DNA of 47,433 nt from Phycisphaerales bacterium (lineage in GTDB: Bacteria; Planctomycetota; Phycisphaerae; UBA1845), in NCBI GenBank assembly GCA_020852275.1, contig JADZBE010000005.1, positions 1-47,433 on the forward strand. The letters are read 5' to 3'. Positions 7,492-16,355 of this stretch are shown piece by piece. The position numbers and the translations under genes are program-made. The notes beneath the pieces are model-generated. The model was given only the letters and a program-made list of their open reading frames with translations, did not search any database and was not told the DNA's origin. Within the stretch, counting starts at the first letter, position 1; the number at the start of each line of letters is the position of its first letter.

Positions 7492-9054
7492 TCAGTTGCC
7501 GATGATGGCCGTTCCAGAGCCATTGGTGTTCAGGATCATCGGCCGGTTAAGCGGATACCAGTCCGGGAAGGTGTCCGAGTACGAACCTGCCTTCATGCGG
7601 ATCGTTCCGCCCGGGATGACGTATTTGAATCCCTCGAACACGCTGTTGTACGGGTTCGAGCTGGTTCCGTTCTCCGTGCCGCCGAAAGCCGCGTCCAGAT
7701 AGCACGGATTGCGACCGGTCGTCGGACAGCTTCGCCCATCCACGTAGGCGCGCATCACGGAAATGCACGTGGAATGGAACTGAAGCGTCATGTTGGAAAG
7801 TCCGCCGCTGCACTGATGGCAGTAGCTCATGATCGTCCCGACCTGGCACACCTGAGCGCCGTCCCAGCACCCGGACTCGGTGTTGAAACACTTGTCCAGC
7901 GGCGGGTTGTAGCAGTGCGTGTGGTCCGTCCCGATGTTGTGGCCCATCTCGTGAATGAACACGATGATGTCCCAGTTGGCGTCGCTGTTCATCTCCAGCG
8001 GGTACGGGAATGAGCCGGTGTTGTTTCCGTCCACGCCGTAACTGTTGGAATTGCACAAGCCCTGAATGTACGCCCGGCCTCCGCCCATGTCCTTGGCGGA
8101 GAGCAGGTGTGCGAAGTCGCGGCCGACGCTGCCCATGTTGGCATTCCAATAGTCCCGGAATTCGGGCAACGCCGTGCTGGTGTCGAACTTCGTATAGGGA
8201 TCGCTCGACGTGTTCCACACGCGAATGTAGTTAAGCGAAATCTTAAGCTCCATGTCGCGCTCGTAGATCGAGCTGGCCGCCGCAGTCAGCAGCGACGCAT
8301 AGGCCGCCGTCTCATTGACGCTGCTGAAGAGGTTGCGGTACTCCCAGTCGCAGTCGATGGCGAGGTCCAGCACCTTCCAGGAGAAACCGGAGGTGGTGTC
8401 CCCGCCACCGTCGAGCAGGTCGTCCATCGAAAGCGCGCCCGGCGGGTATTCCGGCTCACAGTTGAACACGGGCGGCGAAAACAGCCCCTTCGTCGCAAAC
8501 CGCTCATAGATCATGGGGTTGCGGTCCGCGTTCAACGCCCCATCCGGCCTGGGCGTGCTGATTACGTACTCCTCATTCTCCCTGAGGCGCACGACGCCTT
8601 GGACTTCGCCCGGCATGACGGCGAGGAACACCCATGAGTCCGCGTATCCCGCGACCCGACCGCGGAACGTGGCGATCTCCGGCGCGTCGAACCGCTCCTC
8701 ACCGGCGTCGGTGACGACGATGAACTGCGTGTCGTTGTCCGTGACGTAGAACTGCTCCAGTTCGAGGTTCACCGCGAAGTCCTGCTCGAGCGGGAAATCC
8801 ACCAGCGTCGCACCCGCCTTGCATCGCAGCGCTTCGAACGCACTGACGTCTTCCTGCACGAGAATGCCGACGAGCGGCGCGTGTTCGACGAAGCCCCAGG
8901 GAGAGAGGATCGCCGCGTGCGAATCCACATCTGTGGCGTCGATATCCTTCGCCCGCGCCGTCCACGCGATCCCCATCACCGTCAAGGTCAAGACGCCCAG
9001 CGCGATTCGCGCCGCCGCCCGCCTTTCCTGATTGTGTTTTTGTTTTGTTGTCAT
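7492..9054 (-). CDS. Exported metzincin-type zinc metallopeptidase, paralogous architecture
   Basis: A 520-residue protein with an Arg-rich signal peptide cut near 'TARAKD'. The zinc motif HEMGHNIGTDH is at residues 368-378 (HExxHxxGxxH) and 'TIMSYCH' is the Met-turn. The N-terminal half is a beta-rich prodomain-like region ('DNDTQFIVVTDAGEERF', 'FRGRVAGYADSWVFLAV'), as in many bacterial reprolysin-like proteases. The final 70 residues ('GTSSNPYNSVFEGF' to 'GTAIIGN') match the C-terminal module of the neighbour at 5727-7241. The ATG at 9054 follows GGAGACC. The two genes are in tandem and 250 bp apart, which suggests an old duplication followed by strong divergence of the catalytic domain. 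An extracellular protease is likely, substrate unknown. Confidence 0.87.
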   Translation of the reverse strand: MTTKQKHNQERRAAARIALGVLTLTVMGIAWTARAKDIDATDVDSHAAILSPWGFVEHAPLVGILVQEDVSAFEALRCKAGATLVDFPLEQDFAVNLELEQFYVTDNDTQFIVVTDAGEERFDAPEIATFRGRVAGYADSWVFLAVMPGEVQGVVRLRENEEYVISTPRPDGALNADRNPMIYERFATKGLFSPPVFNCEPEYPPGALSMDDLLDGGGDTTSGFSWKVLDLAIDCDWEYRNLFSSVNETAAYASLLTAAASSIYERDMELKISLNYIRVWNTSSDPYTKFDTSTALPEFRDYWNANMGSVGRDFAHLLSAKDMGGGRAYIQGLCNSNSYGVDGNNTGSFPYPLEMNSDANWDIIVFIHEMGHNIGTDHTHCYNPPLDKCFNTESGCWDGAQVCQVGTIMSYCHQCSGGLSNMTLQFHSTCISVMRAYVDGRSCPTTGRNPCYLDAAFGGTENGTSSNPYNSVFEGFKYVIPGGTIRMKAGSYSDTFPDWYPLNRPMILNTNGSGTAIIGN

Positions 9055-9108
9055 GGTCTTGGTCTCCGTTCAAGGGTCAGGGTTGCAAAGCAGAGCATCG
9101 TGTAAACG

Positions 9109-9130
9109 CGGGGATCTGATGATCTCCCCG
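9109..9130 (-). terminator. Possible hairpin terminator after the 9183-10775 gene
   Basis: Arms CGGGGA and TCCCCG around a 10-base loop, 53 bases past the stop of the upstream minus-strand gene. Only a short GTTTAC follows on the minus strand, so termination strength is doubtful. Confidence 0.4.
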
Positions 9131-9182
9131 TGATTTCTCACGGAACTTCAGCGCCGATGCCTCCGCGCAACCTGCCCAGTCC

Positions 9183-10775
9183 TTACTGCAAGCTGACCAG
9201 AACCAGGACGAGACCCTTCTCACCCTGCTTCAGAGAGGTCATGGCCTTGCCGAGGATCGCGCCCTGCGCCGCGGCGTGGTCGGCGACCTTCATCGCGTGA
9301 CCCGGCGTGTTCGAGGTGGTGAGCATGTCGCCCGGCTGGATGGCGCCGGTTGCGGCATCGCACCAGCAGTACACGCGACCGGTCAGCGCCACGGGATGCT
9401 CGCCGGAAGCGAGCGTGCCGGTCTGGCTCATGACCATGCCCGGCTTGACGCCGCCGGCGCCGCTGACGATGCCCGCGACCTTGCGGTCATAGGCGCCCGT
9501 GGCCGGCTTGAGCTCGCCCGGATTGGCCGGGTCGATCACCACCACCATGCCCGGCTCGATCGCGCCGGCGACCTCAAACCCTTCCGAGAAGTCCGCGCCG
9601 CCGGTGATCTCCAGCACGCTTACGATCGTGTGACCCAGCGGAGAAATGATCGTGTTGCCGCCTTCGTTGTTCAGGTAGAGCGTCGAGGCCGCGCCGTTAT
9701 TGCGCGCCATGATCTCGTTGCCGTCCATCGACATGTTTCCGGCGTCCACGCTGCCGAGGACAAGGAGACCGCCGGAGGCCAGCTCGCTGTCGTTGTTGCC
9801 GACGACGCTGACTGCCGCGGAGGTGTCGTGGGTGCCGAAGCCGACATCGGCCGTGACCTGCAACGCCGGACCGGCATTCTTCAGGATATGCACAGTGGCC
9901 GTGGTGTTGGACGTGTGGGCTTCGAAGAGCGCCGCGCGTCCCGTGCCGTAGGTGACCGCGTAAAGCGGCATGGCGCTGTTGCCGCTGTCCACGCGGAACT
10001 CGGTCACGGTGCCCGACCCGGTCTTCGTGGCGAACAGCGCCCGGCTGGCGTTGCTGCCATTCTCGATGTGCAGCTTGGCCGTCGGGTCGGTGGTGCCGAT
10101 GCCGATGTCGCCGCCGTCTTCGATCGTCATTCGTACACCGCCATTGTAGATGTTGAACGTGCCGTCGTTGCCGTCGAGATACGTCCACGCGGTCTCCGTG
10201 CCGGTGGTGTAGCCGTAGAACGGCTTGGCCGTGGCGCTGTCGGTGCGGATGTACATGCCGCCGTAGCTGGTGCCGCTGGCGGGCGACTGAATGCCGAACG
10301 CCTCGGCGCTGCTGACCTGCGACGTGCGGTTGATGCCCACGAACCCCGTGTTGGTGTTCTGGATCGCACTGCCGCTCGCGGTCCAGTAGGTGTTCAGCGC
10401 GTACGAGGCGAACGGCGCGGCGGTCAGCGACTGGCGCGGCGTCAGCGCGGTGAACGCCCCGCCGCCGTTGGGCCGCACGCCGATGTTCAGCCACAGCGCC
10501 GTGCCGTTGTACACGGCACCGAAGTCCAGCTCGGAGGTAAACAGTCCGTCCACCACGTTGACGCCGGTGGCGGTCAGCGTCGCGCCGACCTGATTGCCGG
10601 CCACCAAGGCATCGAACAGGCTGAACTCAAAATCGTAGAGCCCATTCGCCGCGCCGCCGTTGTCCGTCAGCTTGCCCTGATAAGAGAAGGCGTTGTCAAC
10701 CGGCGCCTGAGCAAACGCCGCGCCCGCCGCCAGGCTCATCGCGGCCAACACTCCAAGAATCACACTTCGCTTCAT
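9183..10775 (-). CDS. Exported fibre-like repeat protein of unknown function
   Basis: A 530-residue protein. The ATG at 10775 is chosen because GGGAG sits just upstream and a clean signal peptide follows, ending near 'AAFAQAPVD'. An upstream in-frame start at 10808 would add 11 residues. After the signal comes 'FSYQGKLTDNGGAANGLYDF', a domain typical of exported proteins that sit before tail-fibre or head-repeat modules. It is followed by 'LTPRQSLTAAPFASYA' and a Gly/Thr/Asn-rich middle ('GDIGIGTTDPTAKLHI') like the triangular-stalk regions of phage fibres. The last 120 residues ('MVVVIDPANPGELKP' to 'GLVLVLVSLQ') are a compact beta domain I have seen at the end of similar surface proteins. 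Surface display is likely; binding partner and role are unknown. Confidence 0.8.
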   Translation of the reverse strand: MKRSVILGVLAAMSLAAGAAFAQAPVDNAFSYQGKLTDNGGAANGLYDFEFSLFDALVAGNQVGATLTATGVNVVDGLFTSELDFGAVYNGTALWLNIGVRPNGGGAFTALTPRQSLTAAPFASYALNTYWTASGSAIQNTNTGFVGINRTSQVSSAEAFGIQSPASGTSYGGMYIRTDSATAKPFYGYTTGTETAWTYLDGNDGTFNIYNGGVRMTIEDGGDIGIGTTDPTAKLHIENGSNASRALFATKTGSGTVTEFRVDSGNSAMPLYAVTYGTGRAALFEAHTSNTTATVHILKNAGPALQVTADVGFGTHDTSAAVSVVGNNDSELASGGLLVLGSVDAGNMSMDGNEIMARNNGAASTLYLNNEGGNTIISPLGHTIVSVLEITGGADFSEGFEVAGAIEPGMVVVIDPANPGELKPATGAYDRKVAGIVSGAGGVKPGMVMSQTGTLASGEHPVALTGRVYCWCDAATGAIQPGDMLTTSNTPGHAMKVADHAAAQGAILGKAMTSLKQGEKGLVLVLVSLQ

Positions 10776-10809
10776 AATTACAAACTCCCTTTCAATCCTG
10801 AATGCCATG

Positions 10810-10830
10810 AAAAGCCCGAAGATGTCGGGC
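10810..10830 (-). terminator. Rho-independent terminator of the 10913-11407 gene
   Basis: On the minus strand, GCCCGA, a 5-base loop, TCGGGC, then TTTTCA. It lies about 85 bases past the stop at 10913 and before the start at 10775, so the two genes are probably separate transcripts. Confidence 0.7.
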
Positions 10831-10912
10831 GTTGATCACTCTTCTTCCGGCGCGGCGACTCAGCCGTGCCGGTAACTCCTGAACCTCTACCCTCTCGCCG
10901 GTTCGACCCGAA

Positions 10913-11407
10913 CTACGGGCACGTGTAGTCCTTCGAGTCGCTTGCTCCGCAGCCCCATTCAGCGCTCGCCGTGCCCGATTCCGCCGGCGGGCGATCGTTG
11001 AACTTGGCTTTGCCCTTGCCCTTGTTGTTGATGTTGCCCGACTTGCTGGTGTTGTCCGCCAGCGTCACGGTGAAAGTGTCCCCGGGGCGACCTTCCACGA
11101 GGAGCACCTTGAGCTGATTGCTCCCGTTGCGGTCCTTGCAGGACGCCTTCTTGATGTGTTCCCCGCCGGTGCAGCCGTCGTCGGACGCGCCCGGCCAGAA
11201 GCCGCCTTCAAGCGTGAACGTGCCTCCGCTCATGGCCGCGCCGGCGTCGTGCTGCCCCGTGGTTCCACTCACCGAGAACGCGCCGCCGGACAGGCCCATC
11301 GCCCCGCCCGCGTCCATCGTGAACCACGGCACGTCGTACACCTGCGCCATGCCGGCCGATGCCATCAACAGCGTGGCCGCAAACCCCATGCCCGATAGTC
11401 TGCTCAT
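10913..11407 (-). CDS. Small exported protein of unknown function
   Basis: A 164-residue protein. Start ATG 11407 is favoured by AGGAGG 7 bases upstream and by the signal peptide that follows ('MGFAATLLMASAGMAQ'). The mature N-terminal part ('FTMDAGGAMGLSGGAFSVSG' and 'GGTFTLEGGFWPG') is a short beta-rich repeat common in planctomycete exported proteins. The C-terminal half has four Cys residues in its last 70 and a Lys/Gly/Asn-rich stretch ('GNINNKGKGKAKFNDRPP'). I do not recognise a function. It heads a run of four exported-protein genes on this strand. Confidence 0.7.
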   Translation of the reverse strand: MSRLSGMGFAATLLMASAGMAQVYDVPWFTMDAGGAMGLSGGAFSVSGTTGQHDAGAAMSGGTFTLEGGFWPGASDDGCTGGEHIKKASCKDRNGSNQLKVLLVEGRPGDTFTVTLADNTSKSGNINNKGKGKAKFNDRPPAESGTASAEWGCGASDSKDYTCP

Positions 11408-11952
11408 GCGATTTCCTCCTGAAATGCCCTCAACGCCGCGGCGCGGAGACGGCCCAAGCCGCAGTCCGCACGGACCGGCGGCTTTTCGCGCCGGCGCCCA
11501 GGCGCCAGCGCGGCCAGCAATCCGCTGCCCCATGTCACGTCGAGAGGAGATGTTGTGTCAGGCAGGCCGCTGCTCTCCCACCTTCAGCGGCCCGAACGTA
11601 CAGAAGAAAGACGTGCGGGCGCGGGTGCGGCGCGCGCAAGGCAGCACGGTTGCAGAGGTGAGGCGGATTAGAAGGCAGACCTGACGCGCATCTTTTAGTT
11701 GGAATCCAACACTGCGCTGAGGACGGGGGGCGCAGTCACTGGAGTTCACAGTTTATGACTATTTATTTGTTGTTTGAGGATCGTTTTAGCGCGCCGGGTC
11801 TGGCCGTTGTTTGTGGCAGGCCGCCCTTGGAAGGCAAGGAGGCCGGGATTTCAAGGAAGCGATCGGAATCGGGCTTCGGTGAAAAGTGATCGGCGGGCCT
11901 GTCCTCAAGAAAGCGCACCCATCAACAACGGCACGCACGTGAACATCGGTGG

Positions 11953-12224
11953 CGGCGCCGATCGATTGGTGAAGGCGCCGATCGATCCGTGAAGGCGCCA
12001 ATCCTGCCATTCCCCGAAGGGGAAATACGTGAATAGCCGCGGGCGCAGCCCGCGGGAATCTCGCCCCCCGACAGCATTCGACCCCGAAGGGGTCGCACCA
12101 TCGGCTCCCCGGCGTGCGACCGAATCGCAGCAGACGTACAACCCCTTTCGGGGTTGCGTTCCCCACGCGCCGAATTCCGTGGGCTGCGCCCACGGCTACT
12201 CACTTAAATCCCCTGCGGGGATCA
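11953..12224. repeat. Spacer with six strong hairpins and short direct repeats
   Basis: This is the structured part of the 1.1-kb gene-free stretch 11408-12531. Near 11953-12003, GGCGCCGATCGAT-like units repeat about three times. Six palindromes then follow: 12010-12024 (TTCCCC/GGGGAA), 12036-12055 (CCGCGGGC/GCCCGCGG), 12080-12094 (ACCCC/GGGGT), 12140-12155 (AACCCC/GGGGTT), 12177-12195 (CCGTGGGC/GCCCACGG) and 12209-12223 (ATCCCC/GGGGAT). Two hairpin types alternate. The open reading frames through it are by-products of the repeats. The rest of the stretch shows nothing I can name. Confidence 0.75.
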
Positions 12225-12531
12225 AGCTGCAGCAGCTTCGGAGATCGGCTGACTCGGCCCCGGAGATCGAGTCCACTCGACCACGGAGAATGGGTCGAGC
12301 CTCACGGGACGAAATCGAAATCAAGCGCCGTTCGAACGGAAATGCCAAAATCCTTGGCCAGACCCAGTCCATGTTGAGATCGTGCGTTGCATGGCTTGTC
12401 GAAGCCAAGTGCTTGCACGGAAGCCCACCCGCGACCCCGCCCCAGGGAAAGGGCGAGAATAGACTGGCACCTCGCGCTTGCACGTTGGTAATGGCTGGAT
12501 GGGAAGCTTCGCCAATGGATGCGCAAAGGAG

Positions 12532-13011
12532 TCAGACGGACTCGGCCACGAGGGCGGCACTGCCCAGCCAGTCGCTCCAGGGCGCGGGAGCGGCTTCCGC
12601 GAGGTCCAATAAGATGGGATCCAACTCCGCGCGGCCCTTGCTGCAGATGCGCTGCCGGTGCTGGATGAGGGCGGCGGCCACGCAGATGAAGTAGTTGAGG
12701 ATCGCACGCTGCCTGGCGTCTACTTCGGTCGCGTGATGCAGCAGCGTCTTGCAAGCTTCCTTGCAGTTGCGCAGTTGGGCAACGGGCATGGTGCCCGAAG
12801 GAGGATTCAGGCCGGGCTCGTTAAGCGCAAGCGGTCCGCTCGACAGCGCCTGCCGCATCCACTCCGCCCCGTCGCGCCGGTGCAGGCGCTCAATCACGTC
12901 GTCCACGGGCCGGCTCGCTTCCGTAAGCCCCAGGCGCAGCAGGCGCGCGGTCTCGGTCAGCCCAGGCTCGCCCCGGGAAAAGCCCGAAGTCGTCGAGGGG
13001 GGAGAAGTCAC
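12532..13011 (-). CDS. Small protein of unknown function coupled to the sigma-like gene
   Basis: A 159-residue protein, mostly helical by composition, with no membrane segment and no motif I recognise. Its GTG start overlaps the TGA stop of the preceding gene (GTGA, 13008-13011). A good GGAGG lies about 10 bases upstream inside that gene, so the two are translationally coupled. That coupling suggests a partner or regulator of the sigma-like protein. It is not a standard transmembrane anti-sigma factor, and I see no zinc-binding HxxxCxxC. Codon use looks like that of its neighbours. Confidence 0.65.
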   Translation of the reverse strand: MTSPPSTTSGFSRGEPGLTETARLLRLGLTEASRPVDDVIERLHRRDGAEWMRQALSSGPLALNEPGLNPPSGTMPVAQLRNCKEACKTLLHHATEVDARQRAILNYFICVAAALIQHRQRICSKGRAELDPILLDLAEAAPAPWSDWLGSAALVAESV

Positions 13012-13682
13012 GCGCCGGTTACCTCCAAAAGCTCTTGAATTTCACGGTCCACCTCTGCTTCCTCCGCGCCGTCGCGCATCAGGATGTCACGCATCACCTG
13101 CCGGAACTTGCGCGACGCGGTCCGCGCCATGACGGCCGCGCGCGGCGGATCCACCCCATACTCGCGACCGACCTCGTCGTACGGCGCCTCCTCGTAATAA
13201 TGCCGCACGAAGATGCCCCAGTGCGCCTCCAGCCCCTGCTCGGTGCAGAGCTGCTGCGTCCGGCTCAGCGCCTCGCGCGTCAGCGACTGCGCAAACGCCC
13301 GGTCCATGTCCCGATCGACGTTCGCCGCCTCTGTCGTCGGCTCGTCCGGCAGCTCCGCGTGACCCGTGTCCCGCCGATGCCGGCGCTTCGCCTCCTTCAG
13401 ATAGAGACAGAAGGCGTTCATAAGCCAGCGCCTCAGGCGAATTCCGGTGGATTGCCAGTCCGCCAGGAAATTCGGACGCGCCAGCCGGTCGGCGAAGAAG
13501 CCCCCGACCACGTCGCTCGGGTCGCCGAGCCAGTGATCGGACGTTCCGCGGAAGTACACTTCGAGCGGGTATGCGTAAACGCTCATCAGGTGGCGATTAA
13601 CATCCCCCCGTCCGGCCTCCCCCTCCGTGAGCCGCCGGCCGATCCAGGTGTGCATCGTGGTTGGAAAAACGTCGCGTGCCAT
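13008..13682 (-). CDS. Sigma-70-like (ECF-type) RNA polymerase sigma factor
   Basis: A 224-residue protein from the ATG at 13682; a GTG at 13718 would add 12 residues and neither has a clear ribosome site. Residues about 50-105 look like sigma region 2, with 'DVVGGFFADRL' and 'RLRRWLMNAFCLYLKEAKRRHRRD', where the DNA- and core-binding helix is expected. The C-terminal 60 residues ('HYYEEAPYDEVGREYGVD' then 'RTASRKFRQVMRDIL') read as the region 4 helix-turn-helix that contacts the -35 element. Such divergent ECF-like factors are numerous in planctomycetes. Target genes are unknown. It is divergent from sdhA and coupled to the small gene downstream. Confidence 0.65.
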   Translation of the reverse strand: MARDVFPTTMHTWIGRRLTEGEAGRGDVNRHLMSVYAYPLEVYFRGTSDHWLGDPSDVVGGFFADRLARPNFLADWQSTGIRLRRWLMNAFCLYLKEAKRRHRRDTGHAELPDEPTTEAANVDRDMDRAFAQSLTREALSRTQQLCTEQGLEAHWGIFVRHYYEEAPYDEVGREYGVDPPRAAVMARTASRKFRQVMRDILMRDGAEEAEVDREIQELLEVTGA

Positions 13683-13718
13683 TCGTATCAACCGGGAAGG
13701 AGTGGATCCATCTGCCAC

Positions 13719-14071
13719 CGGGTTCTCACGCGAGCCGCCATGCCGCCGCCCGCCGGTCGCCTCGACCTCTCGTTCTGCGCATTATCATATCATCCTGCAA
13801 ACGCGAAGCTTCGGCTACACCGGAGGATCCGTGTGGACCTCAGGGCGCGGCTCCGCGCAATCTTCGTGCCGTTGGGCGCCACCGCCTTGCCGCTGGTGGG
13901 ACAAGCATTTATGCTGAGCCCGCGCCCTTGCTCGGATGGCGACGATGCTTCGAGAGTTTGGGCGGCACGGAGTTTGCTCCACACCGTGCGGGCGTCCGTA
14001 AACGCAGTCGGGCACGCGGCTTGCTCCTTGGCGCGGTCCTGCGGCGGAGTCGAACCTGACGGATACGCATC
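13719..14071. other. Divergent spacer upstream of sdhA, no sdhC
   Basis: A 353-bp gene-free stretch between the sigma-like gene and sdhA. I looked for a membrane-anchor subunit and found no frame with hydrophobic segments. No clear promoter or strong ribosome site for sdhA is visible. Confidence 0.4.
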
Positions 14072-16084
14072 ATGGCGAAACAGAACGTAGTGGTGGTCGG
14101 CGGCGGGTTGGCGGGTCTGGCCGCGACGATGAAGCTGGCGGAGATGGGCGTTCACGTGGACCTCATCAGCATGGTCCCGGTGAAGCGCTCGCACAGCGTC
14201 TGCGCCCAAGGCGGGATCAACGCGGTCAACGACGTGACCCGGCAGGAGGGCGACAACGAGTGGAAGCACTTCGACGACAGCGTGTACGGCGGCGACTTTC
14301 TCGCCCATCAGCCGCCCATCAAGGAGATGTGCGACTGGGGACCGCGGATCATCGATCTGCTCGACAGAATCGGCGTCCCCTTCAACCGGTCGCCTGAAGG
14401 CTTCCGCGATCAGCGACGGTTCGGCGGCACGCTGTACAAACGCACGGCCTTTGCCGGCGCGACGACCGGGCAGCAGCTTATCTACGCCCTCGACGAGCAG
14501 GCCCGCCGCTGGGAATCCGAGGGCATGGTCAGCAAGTACGAGTACTGGGAGTTTCTCGGCCCGGTGCTGGATGACGCGGGAGTCTGCCGCGGGGTGATCG
14601 CGCAGGACATGTTCTCGATGGAGATGCGCGCGTTCCCCGCGGACGCGGTGGTGCTCGCCACCGGCGGCAACGGGCTGATCTTCGGTCGCAGCACGATGTC
14701 CATGATCTGCACCGGCGGGGCGGCCGGTCGCGCCTTCCGCGCCGGGGTGAAGTACGCCAACGGCGAGTTCATGCAGGTGCATCCCACGGCCATTCCCGGC
14801 ACGGACAAGCTGCGGCTGATGAGCGAGTCGGCGCGCGGTGAAGGCGGCCGCGTCTGGGTCCCGCGCAAGCCGCAGGACGAACGCGACCCGATGTCCATCC
14901 CGAAGGAGGAGCGCTACTACTTCCTTGAAGAGCGCTATCCGAAGTACGGCAACCTCGTCCCGCGCGACATCGCCACGCGCGAGATTTTCGAGGTGTGCGT
15001 CAAGGGCGGGCTGTCCGTCGAGCAGAATAACCTCTGCGTGTATCTCGATGTGACCGAGCTGCCTCCCGCGCAGCAGAAGAAGCTCGACGGCATCCTGGAG
15101 ATTTACGAGACGTTCCAGGGGGTCGATCCGCGCAAGACGCCGATGAAGATCTTCCCCGCCGTCCACTACACGATGGGCGGGCTGTGGGCGGATTATGAGC
15201 GGGACGCCAACCACGGCGGGCTGAATCTCGGCTCGCCGCGCAATCATCAGACGAACGTGCCGGGCATCTTCGCCATCGGCGAGGCCGACTACCAGTATCA
15301 CGGCGCCAACCGGCTCGGCGCCAACTCGCTGCTGTCGTGCATCTTCTCCGGGCTGATCGTCGCGCCGTCGATCGCGGCGTACATGGGCGGCCGAAAGGGG
15401 TCCAAGGATGCGCCGAGCACGCTGTTCGACGGGGCGGTCGGCGTCCACAAGCAACAGTACGAGAAGCTGATCCGGAACGATGGGACTGAGAATCCGTACA
15501 AGATTCACATCGAGCTGGGCGACACCATGACGCGCAACGTCACGGTGGTCCGCTACAACAAGGCCATCAGCGAGACGCTCGGCAAGATCGATGATCTGAT
15601 GCAGCGGTATCAGCGCGTGGGGTTGTCGGACAAGAGCAACTGGACAAACCAGAATCTCAGTTTCACGCGGGCGCTGGGGGACATGCTGCTGATGGCGAAA
15701 GTCATCGCCCAGGGGGCGTTGCAGCGCGACGAATGCCGCGGGGCGCATTACAAGCCGGACTTCGAGATTCCGGGTCCGAAAGCCGAGAACCCGGCCGACC
15801 TCCGCCGCGAGGCCGAAACCTGGTGCGACGGCTTCCAGAAGAACCTTGACAAGTGGCTCAAGACGACGGTTGCGACGTACGACGGCAAGGGCGGCACCGG
15901 TTTCGACGGCAAGGGCGGGTTCAAGATCGAGTACGAAGCGGTGGACACCAGCATGATCCCCCCGCGCCCGCGGACGTATGGCCTGAAGGGGGCGGAGATT
16001 ATCGAGGAGGTGTGGAAAGAGCGGATCGCGAAGGCGAAACGCGGACCGGGTGCGGAGAAGCGGGAGGCCGTGGGGGCGGGGTAG
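14072..16084 (+). CDS. sdhA: Succinate dehydrogenase/fumarate reductase flavoprotein subunit
   Basis: A 670-residue catalytic subunit that oxidises succinate to fumarate (or the reverse) and passes electrons to SdhB at the inner membrane face. The dinucleotide-binding 'GGGLAG' is at residues 10-15. 'RSHSVCAQGGI' at 39-49 contains His41, the likely covalent FAD site. 'HPTAIPG', 'SESARGEGGRVW', 'HYTMGGLWADY' and 'GANRLGANSLLSCIFSGL' cover substrate- and FAD-binding regions. The N-terminus and overall layout resemble the three-subunit Bacillus/Wolinella-type enzymes more than the E. coli type. sdhB follows after two small genes, and no cytochrome b anchor is seen in this window. The start is the first ATG, without a strong ribosome site. 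Confidence 0.95.
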   Translation: MAKQNVVVVGGGLAGLAATMKLAEMGVHVDLISMVPVKRSHSVCAQGGINAVNDVTRQEGDNEWKHFDDSVYGGDFLAHQPPIKEMCDWGPRIIDLLDRIGVPFNRSPEGFRDQRRFGGTLYKRTAFAGATTGQQLIYALDEQARRWESEGMVSKYEYWEFLGPVLDDAGVCRGVIAQDMFSMEMRAFPADAVVLATGGNGLIFGRSTMSMICTGGAAGRAFRAGVKYANGEFMQVHPTAIPGTDKLRLMSESARGEGGRVWVPRKPQDERDPMSIPKEERYYFLEERYPKYGNLVPRDIATREIFEVCVKGGLSVEQNNLCVYLDVTELPPAQQKKLDGILEIYETFQGVDPRKTPMKIFPAVHYTMGGLWADYERDANHGGLNLGSPRNHQTNVPGIFAIGEADYQYHGANRLGANSLLSCIFSGLIVAPSIAAYMGGRKGSKDAPSTLFDGAVGVHKQQYEKLIRNDGTENPYKIHIELGDTMTRNVTVVRYNKAISETLGKIDDLMQRYQRVGLSDKSNWTNQNLSFTRALGDMLLMAKVIAQGALQRDECRGAHYKPDFEIPGPKAENPADLRREAETWCDGFQKNLDKWLKTTVATYDGKGGTGFDGKGGFKIEYEAVDTSMIPPRPRTYGLKGAEIIEEVWKERIAKAKRGPGAEKREAVGAG

Positions 16085-16126
16085 CGTTCGCACGCTACAC
16101 TCATACAACCTTGGAGGACCCCGTTC

Positions 16127-16348
16127 ATGGACTACAAGTGCGGCGAGTGCGGATTTAATCCGTTGCCCAATCGAGCCAGCTATTGTCCTGGATGTGGCAA
16201 AGAATTTGAGACACCCGTGCCTAGCGAGGATGGTGGGCAATTGGTTCGTTGCGCTCGGTGTCGCGGTACCGGCACGATGGGCTTTGGTCCATTTCGTCCA
16301 CCGAAGACGTGTACGGTTTGCAGGGGATCTGGGTGGGTTCGCGTATGA
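16127..16348 (+). CDS. Small zinc-ribbon protein
   Basis: A 73-residue protein with a strong GGAGG 8 bases before the ATG. It has two pairs of Cys motifs: 'CGECG' with 'CPGCG' at the N-terminus, like a zinc ribbon, and 'CARCRGTGTMG' with 'CTVCRGSGWV' at the C-terminus, like half of a DnaJ-type CxxCxGxG zinc domain. It probably binds two zinc ions. It lies between sdhA and sdhB, 42 bases after sdhA, and its stop is only 7 bases before the next small gene. Role unknown; assembly or regulation of Sdh is possible only as a guess. Confidence 0.75.
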   Translation: MDYKCGECGFNPLPNRASYCPGCGKEFETPVPSEDGGQLVRCARCRGTGTMGFGPFRPPKTCTVCRGSGWVRV

Positions 16349-16355
16349 TCATGCT

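Noticed and set aside
12029..12694. 221-residue open frame through the hairpin cluster
   Set aside because: Its sequence is the translated repeats; similar frames appear on the other strand and in other frames.
14030..14065. tRNA on the minus strand (GGTTCGACTCC)
   Set aside because: The flanking bases do not form a T-stem and no acceptor, D or anticodon arm can be drawn.
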